DNA from: Gammaproteobacteria bacterium
Lineage (GTDB): Bacteria > Pseudomonadota > Gammaproteobacteria > Pseudomonadales > Pseudohongiellaceae
Assembly: GCA_029244985.1 (NCBI GenBank)
Contig: JAQWQD010000013.1
Location: forward strand, 1 to 64,000
Length of the DNA stretch: 64,000 nt
Reading direction: 5' to 3'
In this document: one piece after another, positions 20,522 through 29,046 of the stretch
Layout: the number at the start of each line of letters is the position of its first letter
Numbering within the stretch: the stretch's first letter is position 1
The notes under the pieces: model-generated
Seen by the model: only the letters and a program-made list of their open reading frames with translations
Database searches by the model: none
Told to the model about the DNA's origin: nothing
Program-made: the position numbers and the translations under genes

Positions 20522-20614
20522 TTATAGAGAGCAAAATTCGGAAAGCAATAGTTAATGCTAAAACCAATCACATTAAGTACACATTAACTAGTTGCACTAG
20601 CCTGTTGTTTTTTA

Positions 20615-20860
20615 TTGAAAATTAAATCTAAAGCTTTGAAAAATTGGGCCGCTAAGGCACTTGAACATTGGATCAGCACCGGAGAAGCAGATGAGAAGGA
20701 AGCCGGATATGGTTATGGTGGTGATTACATTATTTGTGATCAGTGTATTCGCCAGCAGCGTCGCTCAAAGCGCCCTAATGTAAGCAAGGGAAGAATTAAG
20801 GAACCTTTATTGGTTGAGTTCCAAGATAATGACAAAGGAAAGCTTTACCAAGGATGGTAG
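20615..20860 (+). CDS. Hypothetical 81-aa protein, divergent from imuA
   Basis: ORF with TTG start and no clear SD; GYGYGGDYIICDQCIRQQRRSKRP. Confidence 0.4.
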   Translation: MKIKSKALKNWAAKALEHWISTGEADEKEAGYGYGGDYIICDQCIRQQRRSKRPNVSKGRIKEPLLVEFQDNDKGKLYQGW

Positions 20861-20879
20861 TGAAGTAGCTCTAACCGCC

Positions 20880-21476
20880 CTATGCAGTATCGGGGCGGTA
20901 TATTTTCTCAGCGGTGATCACCGCATCCAGCCTTACATCCCAACTTGCTACTGGAAATGTTTCGGTTAACTGACATTCATGGGCTAATCCTACGAGTAAT
21001 GGCCGGCTATGACGATTAGAGATTTTAAAACTAAAAGTACGATCGTAAAAACCTTTACCCATACCGAGACGAAAGCAATTGGTATTGAATCCTACCAATG
21101 GCACAAAGACTACATCAAAACTTGTTGGTAAAATTAACTCATCCGGTGCCGGTGGTTCGCCTATACCCCATTGGTTCTGAGTGAGCGCAGTGTTGTTGTC
21201 ATAGGGAGCAAAGGACATCTGATCGACATTTTCTATTGAAATAATCGGCAGGTAACAGGATTTGCCTTCCGCTAGCGCTTTACTGAGCAATAGCTCGAGA
21301 TCTATTTCACCATCTATGCTTTTGTAGAAAGCAATATGAGAAGCATCGACAAAAAAATCTTGTCCTACGACCAAATCGTGAAGGCATTGTGCGGCTTCAG
21401 ATTGTTGATCGGCATTAAGGTTTCGGCGGGCATGCCGGAGCGAGCCCCGTAATACTTGACGTTCTTCTTCGTTCAT
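20880..21476 (-). CDS. ygfA: 5-formyltetrahydrofolate cyclo-ligase
   Basis: VPLVGFNTNCFRLGMGKGFYDRTF motif; synteny with 6S RNA and zapA; ATG chosen at 21476. Confidence 0.92.
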   Translation of the reverse strand: MNEEERQVLRGSLRHARRNLNADQQSEAAQCLHDLVVGQDFFVDASHIAFYKSIDGEIDLELLLSKALAEGKSCYLPIISIENVDQMSFAPYDNNTALTQNQWGIGEPPAPDELILPTSFDVVFVPLVGFNTNCFRLGMGKGFYDRTFSFKISNRHSRPLLVGLAHECQLTETFPVASWDVRLDAVITAEKIYRPDTA

Positions 21477-21497
21477 AATAAAAGTTAAAGCAGAGGA

Positions 21498-21696
21498 CAC
21501 ACAGAAAGTATCAAGTCCCCCGGAACACCGCTATCAAACTTGCCCTGAACCGAAAGGTTCAGGTGGTGGCTCTCGCGATGCATAAGGCTTTCCGACTTGC
21601 GGACGTGCACACCAACATCTGGCGAGTTGCCTCCGGATATTACAATATCGGCTCAAGAACACTTTTGACTGGCAAATGCTCTAGGGAACTCTGTGA
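21498..21696 (-). ncRNA. ssrS: 6S RNA (approximate ends)
   Basis: Minus strand carries GAGCCGATATTGTAATATCCGGAGGC, TTGGTGTGCACGTCCGCAAGTCGGAAAGCCTTA, CCTGAACCTTTCGGTTCAGG; closing CACAGA/TCTGTG stem; between ygfA and zapA. Confidence 0.88.
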
Positions 21697-21985
21697 GTAG
21701 TATATATCGTGCACTGCAAGATAGGAAAGGCTCGGAATCAGTCGCTGGCATTAATGTCACAGCAGGATAAAAAGCTAGATTAAACCACTGACTATGAATA
21801 AACATTATATATCTAGCAACTTATGTTTCCCATATAAGGTGTGATCGAAAGAGGAAGCTAGTAAAGGATCAACGATGACAAAGTAACTGGGGCGAAAAAC
21901 CATGATAGAAGAAATTTATAAGTGAACTAATCGAAGCACGTGAACCGTAGACGCCGTCTCAACTTAGACACTATGGCATCACACA

Positions 21986-22300
21986 CTAGATTTCAAGTTG
22001 GCGGGAGGTAGCAATGGCTAGCTCTATCTTCTCTTCTAATCCCTTCACCTGCTGTGAAGTCACATGACGTGTTTCGTTGATCAGCCTATTCTTTTTTAGC
22101 ATGTCATGGGTGATATTAAGTGCTGCCATAACAGCGATTTTCTCCCCACCATGAATGTTTCCACGACCTTTAATTTCCCTCATGTTTTCGTCAAGATAAC
22201 GCGCGGATTTCATCAAAGCTTCTTGGTCTGAAGGAGGACAGTTTACCTGATACTCTTTGTCCAGGATTTTTACTTGTACTGAAGAAGATTGGTCACTCAT
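21986..22300 (-). CDS. zapA: Cell division protein ZapA
   Basis: VQVKILDKEYQVNCPPSDQEALMKSARYLDENMREIK...KIAVMAALNITHDML. Confidence 0.93.
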   Translation of the reverse strand: MSDQSSSVQVKILDKEYQVNCPPSDQEALMKSARYLDENMREIKGRGNIHGGEKIAVMAALNITHDMLKKNRLINETRHVTSQQVKGLEEKIELAIATSRQLEI

Positions 22301-22318
22301 ATCTTAGTCCATAAATAC

Positions 22319-22534
22319 TTAAGAATTTTCCATGGCCTTCAATCGCGCCAAGATTGATTCCAATTTGGATTTAGCTTCTTGGTTACGGTCCAGAAGTTGT
22401 TTGCGCTCAGCTCGCCAACTACCTTCGTTAGCTTTAAGTGCTTGATTTTCGCGCTTCATTTCTGCACAAAGTTTAATTAAATCATCGACCTTGTCATTCA
22501 AAGTATCGAATCTATCTTCGCTAATTTCGGCCAT
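22319..22534 (-). CDS. Small coiled-coil protein, TIGR02449/ZapB-like
   Basis: Heptad-rich LNDKVDDLIKLCAEMKRENQALKANEGSWRAERKQLLDRN upstream of zapA. Confidence 0.8.
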   Translation of the reverse strand: MAEISEDRFDTLNDKVDDLIKLCAEMKRENQALKANEGSWRAERKQLLDRNQEAKSKLESILARLKAMENS

Positions 22535-22784
22535 TTTTTGTCTTCAATCTACTATCTAAAATGCAATAGCTGCAAAGGACTATTAACATAAGTTTAGGAA
22601 TTACATTAAATGTGTCGTAACTATAGAGCCGAGTTTAAAGTCGGTCAATAATGGAAATCGAAAAATTGGGGCTTGGTTCCTTATCCAGTCCTCTATATGC
22701 TAGTCCATCTAATTTTAAGTCTTATAAAAGCAAAGACTTACAAGCTGCCGGGTGCACTTATAATTTTTTTCCAAGAGGAGCAGT

Positions 22785-24107
22785 ATGCGCATAAGTAATC
22801 GGGAATTTAACAAGCGTAGAAAGGATTTGATGGTGCAAATGGAATCTAACAGCATTGCGCTGCTGTCTTCTGCGCCCCCTAGTGTGCGGAATAACGATGC
22901 TGAATATCAATATCGCCAAAATAGCGACTTTTTTTACCTAACGGGATTTGCTGAACCTAATGCTTTATTGGCGTTAATTCCGAGGCGACGACAGGGTGAG
23001 GTTGTACTTTTTTGCCAGGAAAAAGACAAAGAAAAAGAGTTATGGACTGGGTATATCTTAGGACCTGATGCGGCTATTGAAGAATTGGGTGTCGATGACG
23101 CTTATCCTATAGACGATATAGATGACATCATTACTGGTCTGATCGAAGGCAGGGATCGAGTTTACTATTCGATGGGCAAAGATGATGATTTCGATAATTG
23201 TGTTATGGAATGGGTCAAGGTGATTCGTAGTAAAGCGAAAATAGGACCTCATCCTCCCAGTGAATTTCAGGTTCTTGATCATTTACTTCATGAATTGCGA
23301 TTACACAAAAGCCCTACAGAAATTAAATTAATGGAGAAGGCAGCAAAAATATCTGCTGAGGGCCATAAAGCAGCCATGGCTCACTGCAAGCCTGGAGTAA
23401 TGGAATATGAACTTGAAGCTGAATTACTTTACGCATTTACTCGCAATGGAAGCCGTGCGCCAGCCTATGTTTCTATTGTAGGTTCTGGTGATAATGCATG
23501 TATCCTTCATTACGACAGCAACAATGCCAAAATTAAAGATGGAGACATGGTGCTCATAGATGCAGGATGCGAGTATCAGCATTATGCTTCTGATATTACT
23601 CGCTCATTTCCCGCCAGTGGAAAATTTACTCCGGAGCAGAAAGCAATTTATGAAATCGTCCTGGAATCTCAAAAGGCTGCAATTGCTGAAGTAAAGCCAG
23701 GTGCACAGTGGGATGCACCCCACGATGCATCGGTTAGAGTCATCACAAAGGGGCTAGTTAAGCTAGGTTTGTTGAAAGGTCGGCCTGCACAGTTAATAAA
23801 AAGTGAAGCTTATAAAGAGTTTTATATGCACCGCGTTGGGCATTGGATAGGAATGGATGTTCATGATGTCGGTGACTACAAAATCGATGACCATTGGCGA
23901 TTGCTTGAACCTGGTATGGTAACCACAATTGAGCCAGGAATTTATATCTCACCGAATAATACAAAGGTTGCAAAAAAGTGGCGGGGTATCGGAATTCGTA
24001 TTGAAGATGATGTGTTAGTGACAAAATTAGGTAATAAAATTCTTAGCGCAGGTATCCCCAAGACTATCCAAGAAATAGAATCTTTCATGTCGACCGCCGC
24101 AGTTTAA
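22785..24107 (+). CDS. pepP: Xaa-Pro aminopeptidase (aminopeptidase P)
   Basis: FFYLTGFAEPNALL; LIDAGCEYQHYASDITRSFP; HRVGHWIGMDVHDVG; EPGIY; SD gaggag. Confidence 0.95.
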   Translation: MRISNREFNKRRKDLMVQMESNSIALLSSAPPSVRNNDAEYQYRQNSDFFYLTGFAEPNALLALIPRRRQGEVVLFCQEKDKEKELWTGYILGPDAAIEELGVDDAYPIDDIDDIITGLIEGRDRVYYSMGKDDDFDNCVMEWVKVIRSKAKIGPHPPSEFQVLDHLLHELRLHKSPTEIKLMEKAAKISAEGHKAAMAHCKPGVMEYELEAELLYAFTRNGSRAPAYVSIVGSGDNACILHYDSNNAKIKDGDMVLIDAGCEYQHYASDITRSFPASGKFTPEQKAIYEIVLESQKAAIAEVKPGAQWDAPHDASVRVITKGLVKLGLLKGRPAQLIKSEAYKEFYMHRVGHWIGMDVHDVGDYKIDDHWRLLEPGMVTTIEPGIYISPNNTKVAKKWRGIGIRIEDDVLVTKLGNKILSAGIPKTIQEIESFMSTAAV

Positions 24108-24117
24108 GTGTTACACC

Positions 24118-25356
24118 ATGAATATCAATTTTCCTGATAACAGCTATGAGATTGTAATAGTTGGAGGTGGCATGGTCGGCGCAAGCTTTGCCTATGCTTT
24201 AAGTCAGTCATTCGGTGTAACCTGTCCATCGATACTTGTTGTAGAGGCTTCGACGCCGTTATCGGACAAATTTCTACAACCGAGTTTCGACGCGAGGTCT
24301 ACTGCACTTTCTTTCGGTTCGCGTCAAATTTTTGAGGCATTGAATCTCTGGAAAATTCTTGAACCTCTAGTTTCAGCAATTCATGAAATCCATGTTTCTG
24401 ATAAGGGCAGGTTTGGTTTAACGCAGCTAACTCGAGAAGAATTGGGTGTGGAGGCCCTGGGATATGTTGTTGAAAATGCAGACCTGGGTGCGGTACTAAA
24501 TGAAAAGCTAAAGGTATCCAATCATATCGATTTCCTAATACCCGCAAGCATTCAGCAGATTTCACCTACACCGAGTGGAATGGACTTATTAATTTCCACC
24601 GAAAGCGAGCGCTTCAATGTGAGTGCAAATTTAGTGGTGCTTGCAGACGGTGGGCGCTCACCGATTTGTAAGCAATTAGGAATTGAGCAGTCCAAAGAAA
24701 GTTACCAACAACATGCAATCATTACCAATATTACATTTGAAGAACCACACAACAACATAGCATTTGAACGCTTTACTGAAAATGGTCCTTTAGCAGTTCT
24801 TCCTTTAAGAGAATTTGAAGGAGAGAATCGTTGCTCTTTGGTATGGACTACAGCAGAAAGGGAAAGCGAAAACCTTATGGGGCTTAATGAAAGCAGGCTA
24901 CTCTCTAAACTACAAGCTAGTTTTGGCAATCGTTTGGGAAAGCTCACTAGTATTGGCGAAAAATTCTGCTTTCCGCTAAGTCTTTCTATAGCAAAAGAAC
25001 AGATAAGACCGGGTCTGGTTTTGTTGGGTAATGTCGCCCACACTTTGCATCCAGTCGCAGGACAGGGCCTGAATCTCGCTTTGCGGGACATTGACGCCTT
25101 GGTCATAACCCTAAAAACTGCGAGCAAAAAGCAGCAGTCTTTTGGTAGCATGCAAACATTGCAGACTTATGTGAATTCCCAAAAATTCGATCAACAAAAG
25201 GTAATCAGTTTTACTGATGCTCTCACCAAATTATTTTCCAGTAAAAAACTTGAAAGAATTGCTACTCGCAAATTCGGATTACTGTCTTTGGAGTTGATCC
25301 CGGCGGTAAGAAAACGCTTTACTGAACAGGCGATGGGCTTAAATAGAAAGTTCTAA
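24118..25356 (+). CDS. ubiH: UbiH-type FAD-dependent ubiquinone hydroxylase
   Basis: VIVGGGMVGASFAYAL; LLGNVAHTLHPVAGQGLNLALRDI. Confidence 0.88.
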   Translation: MNINFPDNSYEIVIVGGGMVGASFAYALSQSFGVTCPSILVVEASTPLSDKFLQPSFDARSTALSFGSRQIFEALNLWKILEPLVSAIHEIHVSDKGRFGLTQLTREELGVEALGYVVENADLGAVLNEKLKVSNHIDFLIPASIQQISPTPSGMDLLISTESERFNVSANLVVLADGGRSPICKQLGIEQSKESYQQHAIITNITFEEPHNNIAFERFTENGPLAVLPLREFEGENRCSLVWTTAERESENLMGLNESRLLSKLQASFGNRLGKLTSIGEKFCFPLSLSIAKEQIRPGLVLLGNVAHTLHPVAGQGLNLALRDIDALVITLKTASKKQQSFGSMQTLQTYVNSQKFDQQKVISFTDALTKLFSSKKLERIATRKFGLLSLELIPAVRKRFTEQAMGLNRKF

Positions 25357-25817
25357 CGAACTGATTCGCGGATTTTTTCAATTCGATCTCGGTTTACCCC
25401 AAAGTCACTTTGGCCTATGCGCGACGCAGATCTGACGTGAGTGATTCTAGCCTGCGCGTCGTAGAGAAATTCGACATCGTCAATATAGCGCATTAGACGG
25501 CTAGTGAATTCTGCGTAGAGATAATTTTCTGACTCGCCGACGATGTTCGCTTCTTTTAGCTCAACCAAAACCTGTTCAATCTGATCAAGAGTTGCAGCAA
25601 TTGGCTCTATGCCATGTTCGTCGTTAGTCTCAAAGCTCGATACGCAATTAGGGGAGTCGGGGCATGCTGCAAGTCGGCCTTCTTGTACGCCGATGTTCCT
25701 GGGCCGCTCTCCCATGCAGGCGGTTATTAGGGGAAGAAATGCAAGTAGGGAAAGGAAAATCCGCTTCATCAATTGTTGCCTTATCTCTTGGTTTAAACGG
25801 TTACTGTTATTTTTCAA
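25353..25817 (-). CDS. DUF1499 domain lipoprotein
   Basis: Lipobox ITAC; LAACPDSPNCVSS; SASRIGQSDFGVNRDRIEKIR. Confidence 0.88.
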   Translation of the reverse strand: MKNNSNRLNQEIRQQLMKRIFLSLLAFLPLITACMGERPRNIGVQEGRLAACPDSPNCVSSFETNDEHGIEPIAATLDQIEQVLVELKEANIVGESENYLYAEFTSRLMRYIDDVEFLYDAQARITHVRSASRIGQSDFGVNRDRIEKIRESVR

Positions 25818-25838
25818 TCCGTGACAAAAACATGTGAG

Positions 25839-26303
25839 TTAGGCAACTACACTCATACCCAACCATTCTGCGATTAGTGCAGGCTTATCTTCGCCTTCTA
25901 TTTCAACCGTAACATTGTGCTTAAGCAGATAGTGTTTTGGTTTTTTTTCTTCTGCGCTGACTAATTCAAACCTGGCGCGAATTTTGTTGTTAACCTTAAC
26001 CGGGTTTACAAATCGTACTTTATCCAAGCCGTAATTAATGCCCATCACAGAATCTGCAATTTTTAGTCCGCCGCCCATGGAACTCAACTTGCTTAATAAC
26101 GATAGTGTTAAGAAACCGTGTGCAATTGTGGCACCAAAAGGAGTCTGAGCAGCACGCTCTTCATCAATATGGATGTACTGGAAGTCACCTGTCGCCTCAG
26201 CGAAGTTATTAATGCGTTCTTGGTCCACTTCAAACCAGTCCGTAAGACCTACTTCTTTGCCAATGTAATCATTCAATTGATCTGTGCTGACAACATTGCT
26301 CAT
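25839..26303 (-). CDS. MaoC family (R)-specific enoyl-CoA hydratase-like protein
   Basis: NFAEATGDFQYIHIDEERAAQTPFGATIAHGFLTLSLLSKL; ATG chosen at 26303. Confidence 0.9.
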   Translation of the reverse strand: MSNVVSTDQLNDYIGKEVGLTDWFEVDQERINNFAEATGDFQYIHIDEERAAQTPFGATIAHGFLTLSLLSKLSSMGGGLKIADSVMGINYGLDKVRFVNPVKVNNKIRARFELVSAEEKKPKHYLLKHNVTVEIEGEDKPALIAEWLGMSVVA

Positions 26304-26423
26304 AATACATCTTCTCCAGGAGTTGGTTGTTTCAACTGAGCGCACCAGTCTACCAACAATTCTGCCACCGTGAAACAATTTGAAGTTAGGGACTTCGAGC
26401 TCTGACGCTTATAATAAGGGCCT

Positions 26424-27656
26424 ATGACATCTGATCAAAATCTTGAGTTTGACATCGTAATAGTAGGCGGCGGTATGGTCGGTGCCACCATGGCATCCCT
26501 GCTGCGCAACATGTCTTTGCGCATAGCGTTGATAGACCGAATTAAATTTGATGAAGATCAGTTTAGCCTACAACTGGAGACTTCAAAATTCGATCCTCGG
26601 GTAAGCGCGCTTACTTCGGCTACTAAAAGAATTTTTGAAGAATTAGATTTGTGGAAGGATATCCAAGCAGTTCGGTGTTGTGATTATCAAAATATGCATG
26701 TTTGGGATGCAGATGGAACTGGCAGTATCAGTTTTTCATCTGATGCGCTCGACCAAGCAGAATTGGGAACAATTGTAGAAAATTCCATTTTAATGGCTGC
26801 ACTTTATAAAAAAATAGTTCACCAGGAAAATCTTACCGTGCTAGCGCCATTCAGTATTGATAAATTAGAAATTAATGATAACGGCTCTACTTTAACTACT
26901 GAGTGTGGAACCACTATTGTAACAAGGCTGATAATCGCAGCAGATGGAGCAAACTCAAAGGTCCGCGAACTCAGTGAATTTGATACACGGGAATGGAATT
27001 ACGATCATCACGCGATTGTTACTACTGTAAAAACTGAAAAAAGACATCAACTAACTGCTCTGCAAAGGTTTATCGAGACCGGCCCATTAGCTTTTCTACC
27101 ACTGGGCATAAACGCAAATGATAGTAAACAAAATTATTGTTCTATCGTTTGGTCTTCAATTCCAGATCGAACAGAAGAACTCATTTCTCTTAACGATGAA
27201 GCATTCTGTCTCGAGTTAGGTCGCTCTATAGAGTCTCGTTTAGGGGCAATAGAATGGTGTGATAAGCGTTTTGCATTCCCCTTAAGGCAGCGCCATGCTG
27301 TCGATTATGTAAAGCCCAATGTCGTTCTAATTGGTGATGCTGCCCATAGCATTCACCCTTTGGCAGGGCAGGGGGTAAACCTTGGCTTCATGGATGCTGC
27401 CGCACTTGCTAACGAACTTTTACATGGCAGTGAGGTCGGCAGAGAGTTAAACGATTTAACGGTATTGAAACGATATCAACGCAAACGAATCGGCCAAAAT
27501 TTAGGCACGATGTGGATGATGGAAGGGTTTAAACATTTGTTTGCAGAACAGGGATTGCCAGTTCGGTGGCTACGCAACATTGGTATGACCGGTGTGGACA
27601 ATCTATCTGTAGTGAAAAACCCCCTGGCAAGAAGAGCCATGGGGCTGGATTGGTAG
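26424..27656 (+). CDS. ubiI: UbiI/VisC-type FAD-dependent ubiquinone hydroxylase
   Basis: IVIVGGGMVGATMASLL; LIGDAAHSIHPLAGQGVNLGFMDAAALANEL. Confidence 0.85.
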   Translation: MTSDQNLEFDIVIVGGGMVGATMASLLRNMSLRIALIDRIKFDEDQFSLQLETSKFDPRVSALTSATKRIFEELDLWKDIQAVRCCDYQNMHVWDADGTGSISFSSDALDQAELGTIVENSILMAALYKKIVHQENLTVLAPFSIDKLEINDNGSTLTTECGTTIVTRLIIAADGANSKVRELSEFDTREWNYDHHAIVTTVKTEKRHQLTALQRFIETGPLAFLPLGINANDSKQNYCSIVWSSIPDRTEELISLNDEAFCLELGRSIESRLGAIEWCDKRFAFPLRQRHAVDYVKPNVVLIGDAAHSIHPLAGQGVNLGFMDAAALANELLHGSEVGRELNDLTVLKRYQRKRIGQNLGTMWMMEGFKHLFAEQGLPVRWLRNIGMTGVDNLSVVKNPLARRAMGLDW

Positions 27657-28343
27657 TTAGTGGTGGTCCTCACCGTGCACCGTTTTCAATATTGCGTTTA
27701 CGGTCATCCTCAAGTGGTTACGAATTAGTCCCTCCGCCTGTTCATGTTTAACTAGTGAGCAGGCCTCCGGCCAGTCCTGGAAGGCAATAGCGGCTTTAAT
27801 GGAGCCAGAGTTTTTTAGGGCAACCAATCCATGCAATTGGGCCCAAACCAACAAAGAAGTGTTAACTACTTTCTCATCAGAAACAGGCACTTTGTACTTG
27901 TCACAAATTTCTAGGATGAGCTTTCTTGTTCGCACTAGGGTGCGACAAGAAAGCTCTACCATTTTAGGATTCGACCATTCCATGGGAAAGATGCAACTAA
28001 ATAGGAACTGGAAGCGCGAGGGATAATCCTGAGAGAAATAATAATAAACTATACAAACCTCTAACAAATCTTGTTCTGGGTCATTAGTATGGTTATATCT
28101 GCTTTCGAAAAACTTATTGAATTCATCATAGAGACGAATCTTAATTTCCAACATCAAAGCATTTTTATTTGGGAAATGGTTGTATACCGCTGAAGGAGTT
28201 ACACCCACTTCTTTGGCTAAGCTTCTCAGCGAAAGCAATTCAACTTCATTAGAATCGATGAGTTTCATTGCTACATCGATGAGCGATTCTTTCACATTTC
28301 CGTGGTGGTAGTGCTGTTGAGGCTTATCTTCGTCTGGCTGCAT
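27657..28343 (-). CDS. TetR/AcrR family transcriptional regulator
   Basis: N-terminal HTH LLSLRSLAKEVGVTPSAVYNHFPNKNALMLEI. Confidence 0.9.
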   Translation of the reverse strand: MQPDEDKPQQHYHHGNVKESLIDVAMKLIDSNEVELLSLRSLAKEVGVTPSAVYNHFPNKNALMLEIKIRLYDEFNKFFESRYNHTNDPEQDLLEVCIVYYYFSQDYPSRFQFLFSCIFPMEWSNPKMVELSCRTLVRTRKLILEICDKYKVPVSDEKVVNTSLLVWAQLHGLVALKNSGSIKAAIAFQDWPEACSLVKHEQAEGLIRNHLRMTVNAILKTVHGEDHH

Positions 28344-28629
28344 TGTTATTTTGCTCTTTCTTTTTGTTGTAAGTTGCTCAGTGGGAATTTTTTGGTGTCT
28401 TAGAACTAATCATCTAATCAGGTTTCACTAAATTTTTGGGATAGCGTAAATCTGTATATTAACCGCATAAAGTTTACGATGTTCATATAAATTATTGAGT
28501 TATAAATATATAAAAAACCCTTATTTTATAATTTCTTATGGAGATTTCTTAAAGTCAGTCGATACTATTCCTTGCAAACGTTGACTACCCTAAATTAGGG
28601 CTTTCCAGCAGTATGGAGCGGTATTTGGC

Positions 28630-28818
28630 ATGACCAAGGAAACAAAATTCCCTTTCGATCTGGATCTAAGTACTCTGGACACAGGAAGTATTACAAATAT
28701 CCTCAACGATATTGAACAGCACATGCCACTAATGGAGAGCGAGAAAGACAAAACTCAGCTCCTTCAGGTGAAGGAATTTTTCGAGGAAGAACTTAAGCTA
28801 GTCAAGCGCCTCCACTAA
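28630..28818 (+). CDS. Hypothetical 62-aa acidic protein
   Basis: Short ORF with upstream ggagcgg; no recognisable family. Confidence 0.5.
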   Translation: MTKETKFPFDLDLSTLDTGSITNILNDIEQHMPLMESEKDKTQLLQVKEFFEEELKLVKRLH

Positions 28819-28914
28819 ATTTTCATAACACCCCCTTCATTTCCTAAAACAACTTTGCTTGATTTTAGTAGCTACTGAGGTGCCGCTTGTCGGAGTCTGA
28901 ATTAGCTAAAATAC

Positions 28915-28947
28915 TAAAACCCGGCCATTCACATGGTCGGGTTTTTT
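28915..28947 (+). terminator. Rho-independent terminator
   Basis: aaaacccggccat-tcac-atggtcgggttttttg. Confidence 0.85.
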
Positions 28948-29046
28948 GTTGTGTTAGACTTCCCTCCTCTTTTTTTATGAAGTACTCAGTATATTTTTGT
29001 CTTTACTTTGCTTCTGTCTTTATGACAACTAACTAATGAGAACGCA

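Noticed and set aside
21700-21985. Second small RNA between 6S RNA and zapA
   Set aside because: AT-rich region with no convincing hairpin plus T-run; no independent support.
24702-25151. 149-aa minus-strand ORF
   Set aside because: Antisense within ubiH; shadow ORF.
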